A DNA stretch of 42,564 nucleotides from an uncultured Bacilli bacterium (GCA_905235065.1 CAJOJR010000015.1:1-42564), one strand, 5' to 3'; shown: positions 32,326 through 41,880, numbered from the stretch's first letter. Translations and numbers: made by a program. The notes: a model not told the origin generated them from the letters alone.

Positions 32326-34401
32326 ATGGCAAGAGACGTATCGTTAGATAAATTAAGAAATATTGGTATTATGGCTCACATAGATGCCGGTAAAACCACT
32401 TTTACAGAACGTGTTTTATTCCATACAGGTAAAACTCATAAAATAGGTGAAACACATGATGGTGAATCACAAATGGACTGGATGGAACAAGAAAAAGAAA
32501 GAGGTATAACTATTACTAGTGCTGCAACTACTGCGCATTGGAAAGGTTATAGACTTAATATAATTGATACACCAGGACACGTAGACTTCACAATTGAAGT
32601 TGAAAGAAGCTTAAGAGTTCTTGATGGTGCAATTGCACTTATTGATGCTCAAGCTGGTGTTGAAACTCAAACTGAACAAGTTTGGAGACAAGCTGATGAA
32701 TACAAAGTTCCTAGAATGATATTCGCTAATAAAATGGATAAAACTGGTGCAGACTTTGTAATGAGCTTAGACAGTATTAAGGATAGACTATCAGAAAGTA
32801 GTGCTCCAATTGAATGGCCTATAGGAGATGGAGATACTTTTAATGGAGTAATCGATTTAGTAACAATGAAAGCTTATCATTATGATGGTGAGCAACATGA
32901 AAATGCTACTGAAATTGAAATTCCTGAAGAATTAAAAGCAACTGCAGAAGAAAAGAGAAATGAACTTATTGAAACTGTAGCTATGTTTGATGATGCTTTA
33001 ATGGAAGATTACTTAGAAGGTAAAGAATTAAGCGTTGAACAAATTAAAGCTGCTATTAGAAAAGGAGTTTTAAGTGTACAATTCTTCCCAGTATTATGTG
33101 GTACTGCACTTGGAAATATGGGAGTAAAACTTGCATTAGATGCTGTTATTGATTACTTACCAGCTCCAACAGATATCCCACCAGTTAAAGGTGTTGATAT
33201 GAAAGATAATCCTATTGAAAGAAAAGCATCTGATAATGAACCATTCGCAGCTTTAGCATTCAAAGTTATGAATGATCCATTTGTTGGTAACTTAACATTC
33301 TTTAGAGTTTATTCTGGAGTATTAAAAAGTGGAAGTTATATAATGAATTCTACTAATGGAGAAAAAGAAAGAATAGGACGTATTCTTCAAATGCATGCTA
33401 ATCAAAGACAAGAGATTAGTGAAGTATATGCAGGAGAAATCGCTGCAGCAGTTGGTCTAAAAGATACAACTACAGGAGATACTCTTTGTGCAGAGAATAG
33501 TCAAGTTATTCTTGAAAAGATGGTATTCCCAGAACCAGTTATTGAACTTGCAATTGAACCAAAATCAAAAGCAGATCAAGAAAAAATGGGATTAGCTTTA
33601 CAAAAATTAGCTAAAGAAGATCCATCATTCAGAGCTTCAACTGATCATGAAACTGGTCAAACTATTATAGCTGGTATGGGTGAACTTCACTTAGATGTAT
33701 TAGTTGATAGAATGAGAAGAGAATTTGGCGTAGAAGCAAATGTTGGTAAACCACAAGTTGCTTATCGTGAAACTCTTACAACTTCTGCTGAATGCGAAGG
33801 TAAATACATTAAACAATCAGGTGGACGTGGACAATACGGACATGTTTGGGTTAGATTTGAACCTAATAAAGACAATGGATATGAATTTGTCGATGAAATT
33901 GTTGGTGGTGTAGTTCCAAGAGAATACATTCCAGTTGTTGACAAAGGACTTCAAGAAGCATTAGCTGGAGGAGTTCTAGCGGGATATCCTATGGTAGATG
34001 TTAAATGTACATTATTTGATGGATCATATCATGATGTTGACTCATCTGAAATGGCATTTAAGATTGCTGCTTCAATGGCTTTAAAAGAAGCTAAAAATAA
34101 ATGTAATCCTACAATACTTGAACCAATAATGAAAGTTGATGTAGTTGTTCCAGAAGAATTCTTAGGAACAGTTATGGGAGACTTAACAAGTAGAAGAGGT
34201 AAACCACTTGGAAATGAATCAAGAGGTAAAAACTTATGTATAAGTGCTATGGTTCCACTTGCAGAAATGTTTGGATATATGACAGATTTACGTTCTAATA
34301 CACAAGGACGTGGAACTTACCAAATGTTCTTTGATCATTATGAACCAGTTCCAAAAAATATTGAAATGGAAATCATAAAAAGAAATAGTGTTGCTGAGTA
34401 A
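32326..34401 (+). CDS. fusA: Elongation factor G
   Basis: 691 aa translocation GTPase. P-loop AHIDAGKTT, switch [14 protein letters not shown], and domains II-V complete with [19 protein letters not shown] and [10 protein letters not shown] near the end. SD TAGGAGG overlaps the rpsG stop region, 9 bases between genes. No indel seen in this long, conserved gene. Confidence 0.98.
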   Translation: MARDVSLDKLRNIGIMAHIDAGKTTFTERVLFHTGKTHKIGETHDGESQMDWMEQEKERGITITSAATTAHWKGYRLNIIDTPGHVDFTIEVERSLRVLDGAIALIDAQAGVETQTEQVWRQADEYKVPRMIFANKMDKTGADFVMSLDSIKDRLSESSAPIEWPIGDGDTFNGVIDLVTMKAYHYDGEQHENATEIEIPEELKATAEEKRNELIETVAMFDDALMEDYLEGKELSVEQIKAAIRKGVLSVQFFPVLCGTALGNMGVKLALDAVIDYLPAPTDIPPVKGVDMKDNPIERKASDNEPFAALAFKVMNDPFVGNLTFFRVYSGVLKSGSYIMNSTNGEKERIGRILQMHANQRQEISEVYAGEIAAAVGLKDTTTGDTLCAENSQVILEKMVFPEPVIELAIEPKSKADQEKMGLALQKLAKEDPSFRASTDHETGQTIIAGMGELHLDVLVDRMRREFGVEANVGKPQVAYRETLTTSAECEGKYIKQSGGRGQYGHVWVRFEPNKDNGYEFVDEIVGGVVPREYIPVVDKGLQEALAGGVLAGYPMVDVKCTLFDGSYHDVDSSEMAFKIAASMALKEAKNKCNPTILEPIMKVDVVVPEEFLGTVMGDLTSRRGKPLGNESRGKNLCISAMVPLAEMFGYMTDLRSNTQGRGTYQMFFDHYEPVPKNIEMEIIKRNSVAE

Positions 34402-34430
34402 AAGTAACATGTAAAAAATTGCAATAATAC

Positions 34431-34459
34431 TTGAAAAAAAATAAAGTATTAGATAAAAT
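34431..34459 (+). promoter_or_regulatory. tuf promoter inside a hairpin
   Basis: TTGAAA (34431-34436), 17-bp spacer, TAAAAT (34454-34459). AATACTT and AAGTATT flank the -35 and can form a stem, possibly a weak terminator of fusA. Confidence 0.75.
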
Positions 34460-34494
34460 AATATTTGTAAAAGAAAGGAAAGGAATTAAATATT

Positions 34495-35679
34495 ATGGCA
34501 AGAGAAAAATTTGATCGTTCAAAACCACATGTTAATATTGGTACTATTGGACACGTTGACCATGGTAAAACAACATTAACAGCTGCTATTACTAAGGTTT
34601 TAGCTAAAGATGGTGGTGCTGAATTCGTTGATTATGCAAATATCGATAAAGCACCAGAAGAAAGAGAAAGAGGTATTACAATTAATACAGCTCACGTTGA
34701 GTATCAAACTGCAAATAGACACTATGCTCACGTTGACTGTCCAGGACATGCTGACTATGTTAAAAACATGATCACAGGTGCTGCACAAATGGATGGAGCT
34801 ATCCTTGTAGTTTCAGCTACAGATGGACCAATGCCTCAAACAAGAGAACACATCTTATTATCAAGACAAGTTGGTGTTCCTAGAATGGTTGTGTTTATTA
34901 ATAAATGCGACATGGTAGATGATCCAGAACTTTTAGATTTAGTTGAAATGGAAGTTCGTGAATTATTAACAGAATATGGATTTGATGGAGATAATACTCC
35001 AATCGTTAGAGGTTCTGCTCTTAAAGCTCTTGAAGGAGATGCTAATTATGAAGCTGCTATTCATGAATTAATGGATGCAGTAGATTCATGGATTGAAACT
35101 CCAGTAAGAGATACAGACAAACCATTCTTAATGAGTATCGAAGATGTATTTACTATCACAGGACGTGGAACTGTTGTTACAGGACGTGTTGAAAGAGGTA
35201 AATTAAATCTTAATGATGAAGTTGAAATCGTAGGTATTAGAGATACTAAGAAAACTGTAGTAACAGGTATCGAAATGTTCAGAAAATCACTAGATTACGC
35301 TGAAGCTGGAGATAATGCTGGTGTATTACTTCGTGGTATCAATAGAGAAGATGTTGAAAGAGGACAAGTTCTTGCAAAACCAGGAACAGTTACTCCACAT
35401 AAAAAATTCAAAGCTAGTGTTTACGTATTAACTAAAGAAGAAGGTGGAAGACATACTCCATTCTTCACAAATTATAGACCTCAATTCTATTTCAGAACAA
35501 CTGACGTAACTGGTGTTATCGAGTTACCAGCTGGAACAGAAATGGTTATGCCAGGTGATAACGTAAATATCACAGTTGAATTAATCACTCCAATTGCTAT
35601 CGAAAACGGAACTGAATTCTCAATCCGTGAAGGTGGTAGAACAGTTGGTGCTGGTAAAGTTTCTGAAATTATTGAATAA
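34495..35679 (+). CDS. tuf: Elongation factor Tu
   Basis: 394 aa, full length. [39 protein letters not shown] and the C-terminal FRTTDVTG and EGGRTVGAG motifs. Delivers aminoacyl-tRNA to the ribosome. Own promoter lets it be made in excess over EF-G; SD AAAGGAAAGGA. Ends in a bidirectional-looking terminator. Confidence 0.99.
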   Translation: MAREKFDRSKPHVNIGTIGHVDHGKTTLTAAITKVLAKDGGAEFVDYANIDKAPEERERGITINTAHVEYQTANRHYAHVDCPGHADYVKNMITGAAQMDGAILVVSATDGPMPQTREHILLSRQVGVPRMVVFINKCDMVDDPELLDLVEMEVRELLTEYGFDGDNTPIVRGSALKALEGDANYEAAIHELMDAVDSWIETPVRDTDKPFLMSIEDVFTITGRGTVVTGRVERGKLNLNDEVEIVGIRDTKKTVVTGIEMFRKSLDYAEAGDNAGVLLRGINREDVERGQVLAKPGTVTPHKKFKASVYVLTKEEGGRHTPFFTNYRPQFYFRTTDVTGVIELPAGTEMVMPGDNVNITVELITPIAIENGTEFSIREGGRTVGAGKVSEIIE

Positions 35680-35690
35680 TTAAGAATTTA

Positions 35691-35718
35691 AAAAGAGTTC
35701 AAATTTTGAACTCTTTTT
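35691..35718. terminator. Terminator between tuf and the convergent coiled-coil gene
   Basis: AAAAGAGTTCAAA / TTTGAACTCTTTTTTT. A nearly identical hairpin stands at 42321-42346. Confidence 0.9.
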
Positions 35719-36036
35719 TTATACCATATACATATTGTTATTTGTATCTTCTAAAAATATATCACTTGATGATTCTAATTTAGATACTCTTGTTTCTAGT
35801 TTTCTCATTTGTCTTTCTAATTTAGAAATTCTTTGCTCATAATTTTCTTCGTCATATCCGGAATTTTCATATTGATTATTTGGCATCATTCCACCAGGGA
35901 TAACATTTGGTCCATATGCCATATAGTTATTAGTCCCTTGGAAACCAGATGGTGCCATATAATTATAATTCATCATTGGATTAAAGTAGCCTCCACTTTG
36001 TGTATTAGAATATACCATGTTTCTTGATTTTTTCAT
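35719..36036 (-). CDS. Asn/Met/Tyr-rich protein with C-terminal coiled coil, unknown
   Basis: 105 aa from ATG 36036, which follows AAAGGTGAT; the tracked start further upstream lies in the promoter region. N-terminal 60 residues are low complexity (Asn, Gly, Met, Tyr, Pro), the next 30 form a heptad coiled coil (RISKLERQMRKLETRVSKLE). Such plans are common in small spore coat or surface-associated proteins of Firmicutes, but I do not recognise this one. Convergent to tuf, divergent from trmB. Confidence 0.7.
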   Translation of the reverse strand: MKKSRNMVYSNTQSGGYFNPMMNYNYMAPSGFQGTNNYMAYGPNVIPGGMMPNNQYENSGYDEENYEQRISKLERQMRKLETRVSKLESSSDIFLEDTNNNMYMV

Positions 36037-36054
36037 GTAAATCACCTTTACTAC

Positions 36055-36088
36055 ATTATATGACAAAAAATATATTTTGGTGTATAAT
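36055..36088. promoter_or_regulatory. Overlapping divergent promoters (coiled-coil gene and trmB)
   Basis: Plus strand: ATGACA (36060-36065), 17-bp spacer, TATAAT (36083-36088) for trmB, with a leader of only about 9 nt. Minus strand: TATAAT (36060-36055), whose bases touch the plus-strand -35. The two polymerases would exclude each other. Confidence 0.6.
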
Positions 36089-36103
36089 TAATTTGGTGAA
36101 AAA

Positions 36104-36721
36104 ATGAGATTAAAAAAGATTAAAGATTCAGATAAAATAGTAAGAGAATGTAAAAACTTTATAGATAATACTGAAAAGCATAAAAATAATTGGAATAAAG
36201 TATTTAATAATACTAATCCCATCGAGATAGAAATTGGGATGGGTAAGGGAGACTTTTTAATAAGTAAAGCTTTGAATAATCCTAATATTAATTATATAGG
36301 CATTGAAAAGTATGATAGTGTTTTAGTATATGCTAAAAGAAAACTGGATGAATTAAATCTTGAAAATCTTAGGATAATAAATATAGATGCATCTAATTTG
36401 TTAGATGTATTTGGAAAAGAAATTAGTAAAATCTATTTAAATTTTTCTGATCCTTGGCCTAAAAAAAGACACGCTAAGAGAAGACTTACATATGAAACTT
36501 TTTTGAATATATATGATCAAGTATTTGTAAAGGACAGTGTAAACATAGAAATGAAGACTGACAATGATGATTTATTTGAATATTCATTAGAATCTTTTAA
36601 AGAACATGGTTATAAGATCAATACAATAGATAGAAATATAGATGATGTTTATAAAACTGAGTATGAAAAAAAATTTATTTCAAGAGGTAAAAATATTAAC
36701 TTTGTATCTATTAATAAATAA
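36104..36721 (+). CDS. trmB: tRNA (guanine-N7-)-methyltransferase
   Basis: 205 aa. EIGMGKGDFLI is the SAM-binding motif, YIGIEKYDSVLVYA follows, and LNFSDPWPKKRHAKRRLT is the TrmB signature; TEYEKKF near the end is also conserved. Methylates G46 in the variable loop of tRNA. The weak SD (TTGGTG) and short leader fit a near-leaderless transcript. Confidence 0.95.
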   Translation: MRLKKIKDSDKIVRECKNFIDNTEKHKNNWNKVFNNTNPIEIEIGMGKGDFLISKALNNPNINYIGIEKYDSVLVYAKRKLDELNLENLRIINIDASNLLDVFGKEISKIYLNFSDPWPKKRHAKRRLTYETFLNIYDQVFVKDSVNIEMKTDNDDLFEYSLESFKEHGYKINTIDRNIDDVYKTEYEKKFISRGKNINFVSINK

Positions 36722-36773
36722 AATCTTTAAAATAGTTATTATTTTTGTTATAATATAAATGATTGGAGAATAT

Positions 36774-37445
36774 ATGCGTAAAAGATTAATAATTGTGTTA
36801 TTAGTATTAGTTTTTACTTTAACAGGGTGCAGTTCTCGTAATATTGAAAATATAAATATTGAAGAAGCTTTAGCACTTGGAATTACAAGTAATACAGAAC
36901 TTTATAATACTAATAATATCGGATATAGATATTATCTTCCTAGAGGATTTATAGTAGAAGAAGATAGAGATAACATACAAATTTTAAAATCTAATGGAGT
37001 AGAGTATTTTTTAAATATTGATTTAGTAAGTTATTATAACAAAACAGAAATTACTAGAGATGAAAGTACAAATGTTTACAAATATTTGCCTATATATGTA
37101 AACAATAAACCAGGTTTTTTAGAAATTACTAAAAATGATGATTACTTTTTGGTAAAAATGGTATATAATTATGCTATAATAGAAGCGAATGTAAAGGAAA
37201 GTGAAATTAATAATTCTATTATAAATATGGGTTATATTTTGTCATCTATTAAGTATAATGATTCAATAATAAATAACAAATTTGGAGAAGATGTTTTAGA
37301 ACTCAAAGAAAGCGTCTATAAAATATTTGGTCCAGAAAAGAAAAAAGATGATAAAAAAACATATGCTTATTATCTTGAACAATACAATGAGTATACTGGA
37401 GAAATAAATACTAAGATTCAAGACCCAGATGTAATAAACAATTAG
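36774..37445 (+). CDS. Lipoprotein, unknown
   Basis: 223 aa from ATG 36774 (SD TTGGAGA); the tracked start is upstream of the SD. Signal with basic MRKR, hydrophobic core and lipobox LTGC at residues about 18-21, then SSRN. The outer part is rich in Asn, Tyr, Ile and Glu without a known motif. Promoter TGTTATAAT (TATAAT 36749-36754) just upstream. It precedes the acidic protein gene by 13 bases, so it may be in one operon with the envelope genes downstream. Confidence 0.8.
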   Translation: MRKRLIIVLLVLVFTLTGCSSRNIENINIEEALALGITSNTELYNTNNIGYRYYLPRGFIVEEDRDNIQILKSNGVEYFLNIDLVSYYNKTEITRDESTNVYKYLPIYVNNKPGFLEITKNDDYFLVKMVYNYAIIEANVKESEINNSIINMGYILSSIKYNDSIINNKFGEDVLELKESVYKIFGPEKKKDDKKTYAYYLEQYNEYTGEINTKIQDPDVINN

Positions 37446-37458
37446 AAAGAGGTGTTGT

Positions 37459-38268
37459 ATGGGTATATTTAAAAAAATAAAGGATATTTTCTATGATGAA
37501 GAAGTTGTAGAAGTGCCAGTTAAAGAAGAAAAAAAAGAAGTGTTAAGAAATGAAGCGCCAGTTATTGAAGAAATAACTTCTCCTATTACTAATAAATATA
37601 AAGAGGACGAAGAAGAAAAGTCAAATGATTTTAGTGAAAGAGAATTATTCAAACCCGAAAAAACATTTGATTTTCCAGTGTTTGATGAAGAGGAAGAAGA
37701 ACCGGTTAAAACAAGAAGTAAAGTTAATGTACTTGAACTTCAAAAAGAACTTGAACAAAGAAGTATGATTTCTAAAAATAGAGATTATGAGAGAAGAGAA
37801 GTTTTAGAGTCGAAAAAAGAGTCCACATTCAAACCTAGTCCAGTTATTTCACCAATTTATGGTATCTTAGATAAGAATTATAAGAAAGAAGAAATTATTG
37901 AAAAAAAAGATACTTCAAAACCATATTCTGGAGAAATTAATTATGATTATGTTAGAAGAAAAGCATATGGAACTTTAGAAGATGAACTTGAAGACACTCT
38001 TACAAAGGTCAATACTGATATAGTCAGTAGTGTTGATGAGTTAGAAAAGGAAATAGATGAATTACCAAAACCTTCAAATAATATTGAAGAATTATTGGGA
38101 GAAATTAAAAAGAATGCAACAATTGGTGAACTCGAAGAAAAAGCAAAAGAAGAAATGATAGAAAACGACGAAGAGGAAGAAAAAGAGGAATCTAAAGTTG
38201 ATGATAATACATTGGAACATGATTTGTTTAACTTAATAGATTCGATGTATGAAGATAAGGAGGAATAA
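37459..38268 (+). CDS. Acidic, disordered cytoplasmic protein, unknown
   Basis: 269 aa, about one third Glu/Asp/Lys. Begins MGIFKKIKDIFYDEE, an amphipathic start like that of FtsY that could touch the membrane, and is otherwise mostly charged, with likely disorder and short coiled segments (VLELQKELEQR, SVDELEKEIDEL). SD AAAGAGGTG. Followed after 6 bases by the DUF948 protein and the YtxH protein, so the three probably act together at the membrane. No family recognised. Confidence 0.75.
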   Translation: MGIFKKIKDIFYDEEVVEVPVKEEKKEVLRNEAPVIEEITSPITNKYKEDEEEKSNDFSERELFKPEKTFDFPVFDEEEEEPVKTRSKVNVLELQKELEQRSMISKNRDYERREVLESKKESTFKPSPVISPIYGILDKNYKKEEIIEKKDTSKPYSGEINYDYVRRKAYGTLEDELEDTLTKVNTDIVSSVDELEKEIDELPKPSNNIEELLGEIKKNATIGELEEKAKEEMIENDEEEEKEESKVDDNTLEHDLFNLIDSMYEDKEE

Positions 38269-38274
38269 AAAGGT

Positions 38275-38580
38275 ATGGAAATGTTAAAAGATGCATTACC
38301 AGTTATAATTTATTTTCTATTAATAGTTTTATTAGTTGTTTTGATTGTATTTTTTATAAAAGCAATTTATACTTTAACTAAGGTAAATGAAATAGTAGAT
38401 GATGTAAATGGTAAGATTAAAACATTAAATGGGGCTTTCTCATTAATTGATAGTTTAACTGATAAATTATCATCATTAGGTGATTTTATGGTGAATATAA
38501 TTAATGAGAAGATATTGAAATTATTTTCTAAAAGAAAAAAGAAAAATATAGAAGAGGAGGAAGAAGATTATTATGAGTAA
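38275..38580 (+). CDS. DUF948/YtxG-like membrane protein
   Basis: 101 aa. One N-terminal membrane helix (residues 8-33), then an amphipathic stretch (LTKVNEIVDDVNGKIKTLNGAFSLIDSL) typical of DUF948 proteins, and a basic then acidic end. AAGGAGG is 11 bases before ATG 38275. Overlaps the YtxH gene by 8 bases; ytxG and ytxH are also neighbours in B. subtilis, where they belong to the general stress response. Confidence 0.78.
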   Translation: MEMLKDALPVIIYFLLIVLLVVLIVFFIKAIYTLTKVNEIVDDVNGKIKTLNGAFSLIDSLTDKLSSLGDFMVNIINEKILKLFSKRKKKNIEEEEEDYYE

Positions 38581-38995
38581 GAAAGGTTATGGAAAACTAT
38601 TAGTTGGTTTAGGAATTGGTGCTGGTTTAGGACTTTTATTTGCACCTAAGACTGGAATTGAAACAAGAAAGGAATTGAAATCTAAATTAGATGAGTTATA
38701 CTCTAAAGCAAAAGATATTGACAAAGAAGAAGTAAAGAAAAACATTGTTAAGAAAATTGATGATATAAAAAAAGAATTAGCTAGTTTAGATAAAGAAAAA
38801 GTTACTAAAATTGCCAAAGAACAAGCAGTTAATATACAAGCAAAAGCAGAAGATCTATATAAATATGCTGTAGAAAAAGGAACTCCAGTTTTAGAAAAAG
38901 CTGTTGATGAAGTTAGAAATCAAGCTATAAAATTAACAAAAGAAATTACTAAAAAATTAGAAGCTTCTAAAAAAGCAAATACTAAGAAGGCTTAA
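38573..38995 (+). CDS. YtxH-domain membrane protein
   Basis: 140 aa. YtxH domain at residues 8-40: KLLVGLGIGAGLGLLFAPKTGIETRKELK, i.e. a Gly-rich helix and the APKTG turn. The rest is a long Lys/Glu/Ala helix that may be coiled or bind DNA/membrane surface. SD GAGGAGGAAG lies in the end of the upstream gene. Closed by the terminator at 39012. Confidence 0.85.
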   Translation: MSKKGYGKLLVGLGIGAGLGLLFAPKTGIETRKELKSKLDELYSKAKDIDKEEVKKNIVKKIDDIKKELASLDKEKVTKIAKEQAVNIQAKAEDLYKYAVEKGTPVLEKAVDEVRNQAIKLTKEITKKLEASKKANTKKA

Positions 38996-39011
38996 TAGTG
39001 TAAATTATATA

Positions 39012-39048
39012 AAAGATAATTAACAATTATCTTTTTTTATTGTATAAT
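39012..39048 (+). promoter_or_regulatory. YtxH terminator carrying the promoter of the CPBP gene
   Basis: AAAGATAATT-AAC-AATTATCTTT and a T run form the terminator. TTAACA (39020-39025) in the apex and TATAAT (39043-39048) with 17-bp spacing form a promoter whose start point would fall at about 39055, on the ATG of the next gene. Confidence 0.7.
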
Positions 39049-39054
39049 TATTCT

Positions 39055-39735
39055 ATGAGTAAAATATTAGAGAATAAAATTTATAGAATTATATTATTTG
39101 TACTTGTAATTGCAAGTATGTATATACTACCTGCTGTTTTTTTAGCTATTTTAAATGTGGCTGGTATAAAAAACGAAGCTGTTTCAACTATTATTTCATT
39201 ACTACTTTATACATGCATATTAGTATTAATATATTTTCCAGAATTAAAGAAAGAATTTAATTTATTTAAAAGTAATGTAGGTAATTCATTTGATAATGGG
39301 TTTAAATATTGGTTAATTGGATTACTAATTATGCTTATTTCAAATGTAATTCTAAATTATTTTGTCTTTAAAGGAAATATTGCAGCTAACGAAGAATTAA
39401 ACAGACAAGCAATACTCAATAATCCACTATGGTATACAGTTTTATCAGTTGGTTTTCTTGCTCCAATAATGGAAGAATTAATCTTTAGAAAAGCTTTAGA
39501 TAAAGTTTTTAATCACGCTATCTTTTATTGCTTTTTTAGTGGATTCTTCTTTGGTTTTGCTCATGTACTTGCCGATTTAAGTAGTGCTTTAAATTTACTA
39601 TATATTATTCCTTATGGTTCTTTAGGTTTTGTATTTGCATTAATGGATAAAAAAACAAATACAGTATTTACGAGTATGTTAATGCATTCAATACATAACT
39701 TATTAACACTGGGGCTACTATTTATAGTTTTATAG
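39055..39735 (+). CDS. CPBP-family intramembrane metalloprotease
   Basis: 226 aa from ATG 39055; the tracked TTG 39040 overlaps the -10 box. About seven membrane helices. Motif 1 EELIFRKAL (EExxxR) at about 147-155, motif 2 FFFGFAHVL (FxxxH) near 173-180, and motif 3 MHSIHNLL near the end (HxxxN). In bacteria these Abi/CAAX proteases process membrane proteins or peptides, sometimes for bacteriocin immunity. No SD is seen, and the promoter position predicts a leaderless mRNA. Confidence 0.88.
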   Translation: MSKILENKIYRIILFVLVIASMYILPAVFLAILNVAGIKNEAVSTIISLLLYTCILVLIYFPELKKEFNLFKSNVGNSFDNGFKYWLIGLLIMLISNVILNYFVFKGNIAANEELNRQAILNNPLWYTVLSVGFLAPIMEELIFRKALDKVFNHAIFYCFFSGFFFGFAHVLADLSSALNLLYIIPYGSLGFVFALMDKKTNTVFTSMLMHSIHNLLTLGLLFIVL

Positions 39736-39742
39736 GTGAATT

Positions 39743-40594
39743 ATGGAAGAACAGAAGGAAAATAAAAGTCATATATTAATAAATATATTTATAGTATTAG
39801 TAGTTTTATTAATAGGATTATATTTATATGCTAGGTATGTTGAACATAATAAACTTATTATGAAAGAATATAAAATTGCGAGCGATAAAATACCCGAAAA
39901 TTTTAGTGGTGTTAAGATTGCACATATAAGTGATTTGTATTTTGGAAATACGACTAACATAAAAAATGTAGATACTCTTGTTGAAAGAGTTAATACTATG
40001 AAACCTGATTTAATATTATTCACAGGTAATATATATGGTAATAATATTAAGAAAGAGGAAGAATTGATAAAATCATTATCAAGGTTGGAATCAAAGTTAG
40101 GCAAATATGCGGTTAAAGGTAAAAATGATTATTTTAAAGATTATGATTCTTTTATGAAAAGCATTGGATTTAATGTACTTGAAAACAATTATGAATTGAT
40201 TTATAAAGATACTATCACCCCTATATTCTTATGTGGATTAAATAGTTCATTGAAAGAAGAGGTAAGTTTAGTTACTTGTGCAGATTATTTTAAAGAAACA
40301 AAAGAAGAATTTTATCAAATATATATGATACATGAGAGCGATAATATTAAAAAACTAGTTGATAATACTGACGCAAATTTAGTATTAACTGGTAATTCTT
40401 TAGGGGGATATATTAGAGTTCCAATTTACGGCCCATTATTTAAACCGACTGGAAGTAAAAATTATATGAATGAATATTATAAGTTTGAAGATGTAGAAGT
40501 TTTTGTATCAACTGGAATTGGAACTGATAAGTATGCATATAGATTTTTAAATAAACCATCTTTTAATTTATATAGGCTAAAATCTTTAAAATAA
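39743..40594 (+). CDS. Degenerate YkuE-like metallophosphoesterase (likely pseudoenzyme)
   Basis: 283 aa. N-terminal membrane helix (residues 11-31), then the calcineurin-like fold of the YkuE type. All metal-site motifs are altered: ISDLYFG instead of ISDLHFG, FTGNIYG instead of TGDI, VKGKNDYF instead of GNHD, and LTGNSLGGYIRVP instead of GHTHGGQ. IHESD keeps the lone His. Loss of nearly all ligands with an intact reading frame and fold words suggests a binding or regulatory role. SD AGGTGAATT; starts 8 bases after the CPBP gene, likely the same mRNA. Confidence 0.8.
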   Translation: MEEQKENKSHILINIFIVLVVLLIGLYLYARYVEHNKLIMKEYKIASDKIPENFSGVKIAHISDLYFGNTTNIKNVDTLVERVNTMKPDLILFTGNIYGNNIKKEEELIKSLSRLESKLGKYAVKGKNDYFKDYDSFMKSIGFNVLENNYELIYKDTITPIFLCGLNSSLKEEVSLVTCADYFKETKEEFYQIYMIHESDNIKKLVDNTDANLVLTGNSLGGYIRVPIYGPLFKPTGSKNYMNEYYKFEDVEVFVSTGIGTDKYAYRFLNKPSFNLYRLKSLK

Positions 40595-40597
40595 AAT

Positions 40598-40630
40598 AAC
40601 ACTTCACATATTATAGAGTGAGGTGTTTTT
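40598..40630 (+). promoter_or_regulatory. Hairpin acting as terminator and SD mask
   Basis: AACACTTCAC pairs with GTGAGGTGTT (one G-T) and is followed by TTTT and ATG. The 3' arm holds the SD GAGGTG of the next gene, so the same element may terminate upstream RNA or block its translation. Confidence 0.6.
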
Positions 40631-40816
40631 ATGTATCATAATTGTAAAAATGGTGATAGACTTGTTGGTTTTGCGGCACCATTTGTATTGGGAGCTTTAA
40701 CTGGCGGAGTAACTTATGCAGCGTTTAATCCATATAGGCCTAGACCAGTATATCCATATTATGGAGGATATGGTTATGGAAATTATGGATATAATTATTA
40801 TCCATACTATTATTAA
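40631..40816 (+). CDS. Small Tyr/Gly/Pro-rich protein, coat-like
   Basis: 61 aa. Start MYHNCKNGDRLVGFAAPFVLGALTGG: polar head with a Cys, then a short hydrophobic Gly/Ala stretch, then a tail made of Tyr, Gly, Pro and Asn (YYGGYGYGNYGYNYYPYYY-like). Similar small GDR-x-GF-x-PF-x-LG proteins occur in spore-forming Firmicutes, but I cannot name a family. SD GAGGTG sits in a hairpin. The stop overlaps the stop of the convergent kinase gene. Confidence 0.75.
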   Translation: MYHNCKNGDRLVGFAAPFVLGALTGGVTYAAFNPYRPRPVYPYYGGYGYGNYGYNYYPYYY

Positions 40817-41880
40817 GTATTAGGAAGCACAATTTTAACTATAGTTCCTTTATTTAAAACGGAACTATAAGTTATTTTTCCTTTATGTGCTTCTATTATT
40901 TCTTTGGACAAGCATACGCCAAGACCAGTGCCTTTTTCTTTGGTTGTATTGAATGGAATAAATAAATTGTTTAGAGTCTCATTATTCATACCAATTCCAT
41001 AATCTTTAATTATAATATTCAAATCTTTATTAATATAGCATGTAATATCTATTATTGAATCATTAAAACTAGCTTCAATAGAGTTTTTTATTATGTTGAT
41101 TAATACTTGCTTAATTCTATTATAATCTGCATTTATTTTGATATTATCTTCTGTTTTAAAGTTTAATGTAATATTTTTATTTTCTATAAGAGATATTAAT
41201 ATATTTTTTGCTTCATCTAATAGATCACTTAGATTAAACAAAGTTTTATTTATTTCAATTTTACTAAACTGCATAAAGTCGTTCAATAAGTTAATTGTTC
41301 TTTCAACTTCACTGTTAATAATATTTAAATATTTAATACTTTTATCTTTATTATCAATATTTATCATTGTTAAATATCCTTTAACAACTGCTAATGGATT
41401 CTTAATTTCATGAGTTATTTTGAATAATGAGATTTTTAAATCTGATTCTTTTTTATATTCTTTTAATAAATTTTTTAGTTTCAATATTTTAGAAGATTCA
41501 TTAATTATATAGTTAATTATAAAATATGATATAGAAAATATAAAAATATTCATTAATATATTAGTGATACTATAAGTTAAGATGTTTAAATGTATATAAA
41601 TGTATTCCCCAATTATAAAGAGTATTAACGTACTTACTAAAAATCTTTTGTTTTTCAAGGATAAAAATAGAATTATAAAAGAATATGTAATAATTAATTT
41701 GATGTCAAAACATTTATCTGTAATAATAATTAAAAATAAAGAAAAAAGTAGAGCAGCATCTAATATTATTTTATTGATATCTTCTTTTAAATTTTGCTTA
41801 TTAGCAGAGTAGATTATATATAAAAAATTTGAAAATATTATTAATATGGTATTTATAATACAACTAATAAAAAGAATCAT
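40813..41880 (-). CDS. Sensor histidine kinase with multi-helix membrane domain
   Basis: 355 aa from ATG 41880, which has CGAGGTG 7 bases upstream; the tracked 41907 start lies before the SD. Five to six N-terminal membrane helices with hardly any outer loop, then HisKA with HEIKNPLAVVKGYL (phospho-His), N box NIIKNSIEA, G1 DYGIGM, F box LFIPF and G2 GTGLGV. Lacks PAS, HAMP and receiver domains, a plan known from sporulation-type and envelope-stress kinases. No response regulator adjacent, so it is an orphan kinase. Spo0A-like boxes overlap its promoter region. Confidence 0.9.
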   Translation of the reverse strand: MILFISCIINTILIIFSNFLYIIYSANKQNLKEDINKIILDAALLFSLFLIIITDKCFDIKLIITYSFIILFLSLKNKRFLVSTLILFIIGEYIYIHLNILTYSITNILMNIFIFSISYFIINYIINESSKILKLKNLLKEYKKESDLKISLFKITHEIKNPLAVVKGYLTMINIDNKDKSIKYLNIINSEVERTINLLNDFMQFSKIEINKTLFNLSDLLDEAKNILISLIENKNITLNFKTEDNIKINADYNRIKQVLINIIKNSIEASFNDSIIDITCYINKDLNIIIKDYGIGMNNETLNNLFIPFNTTKEKGTGLGVCLSKEIIEAHKGKITYSSVLNKGTIVKIVLPNT

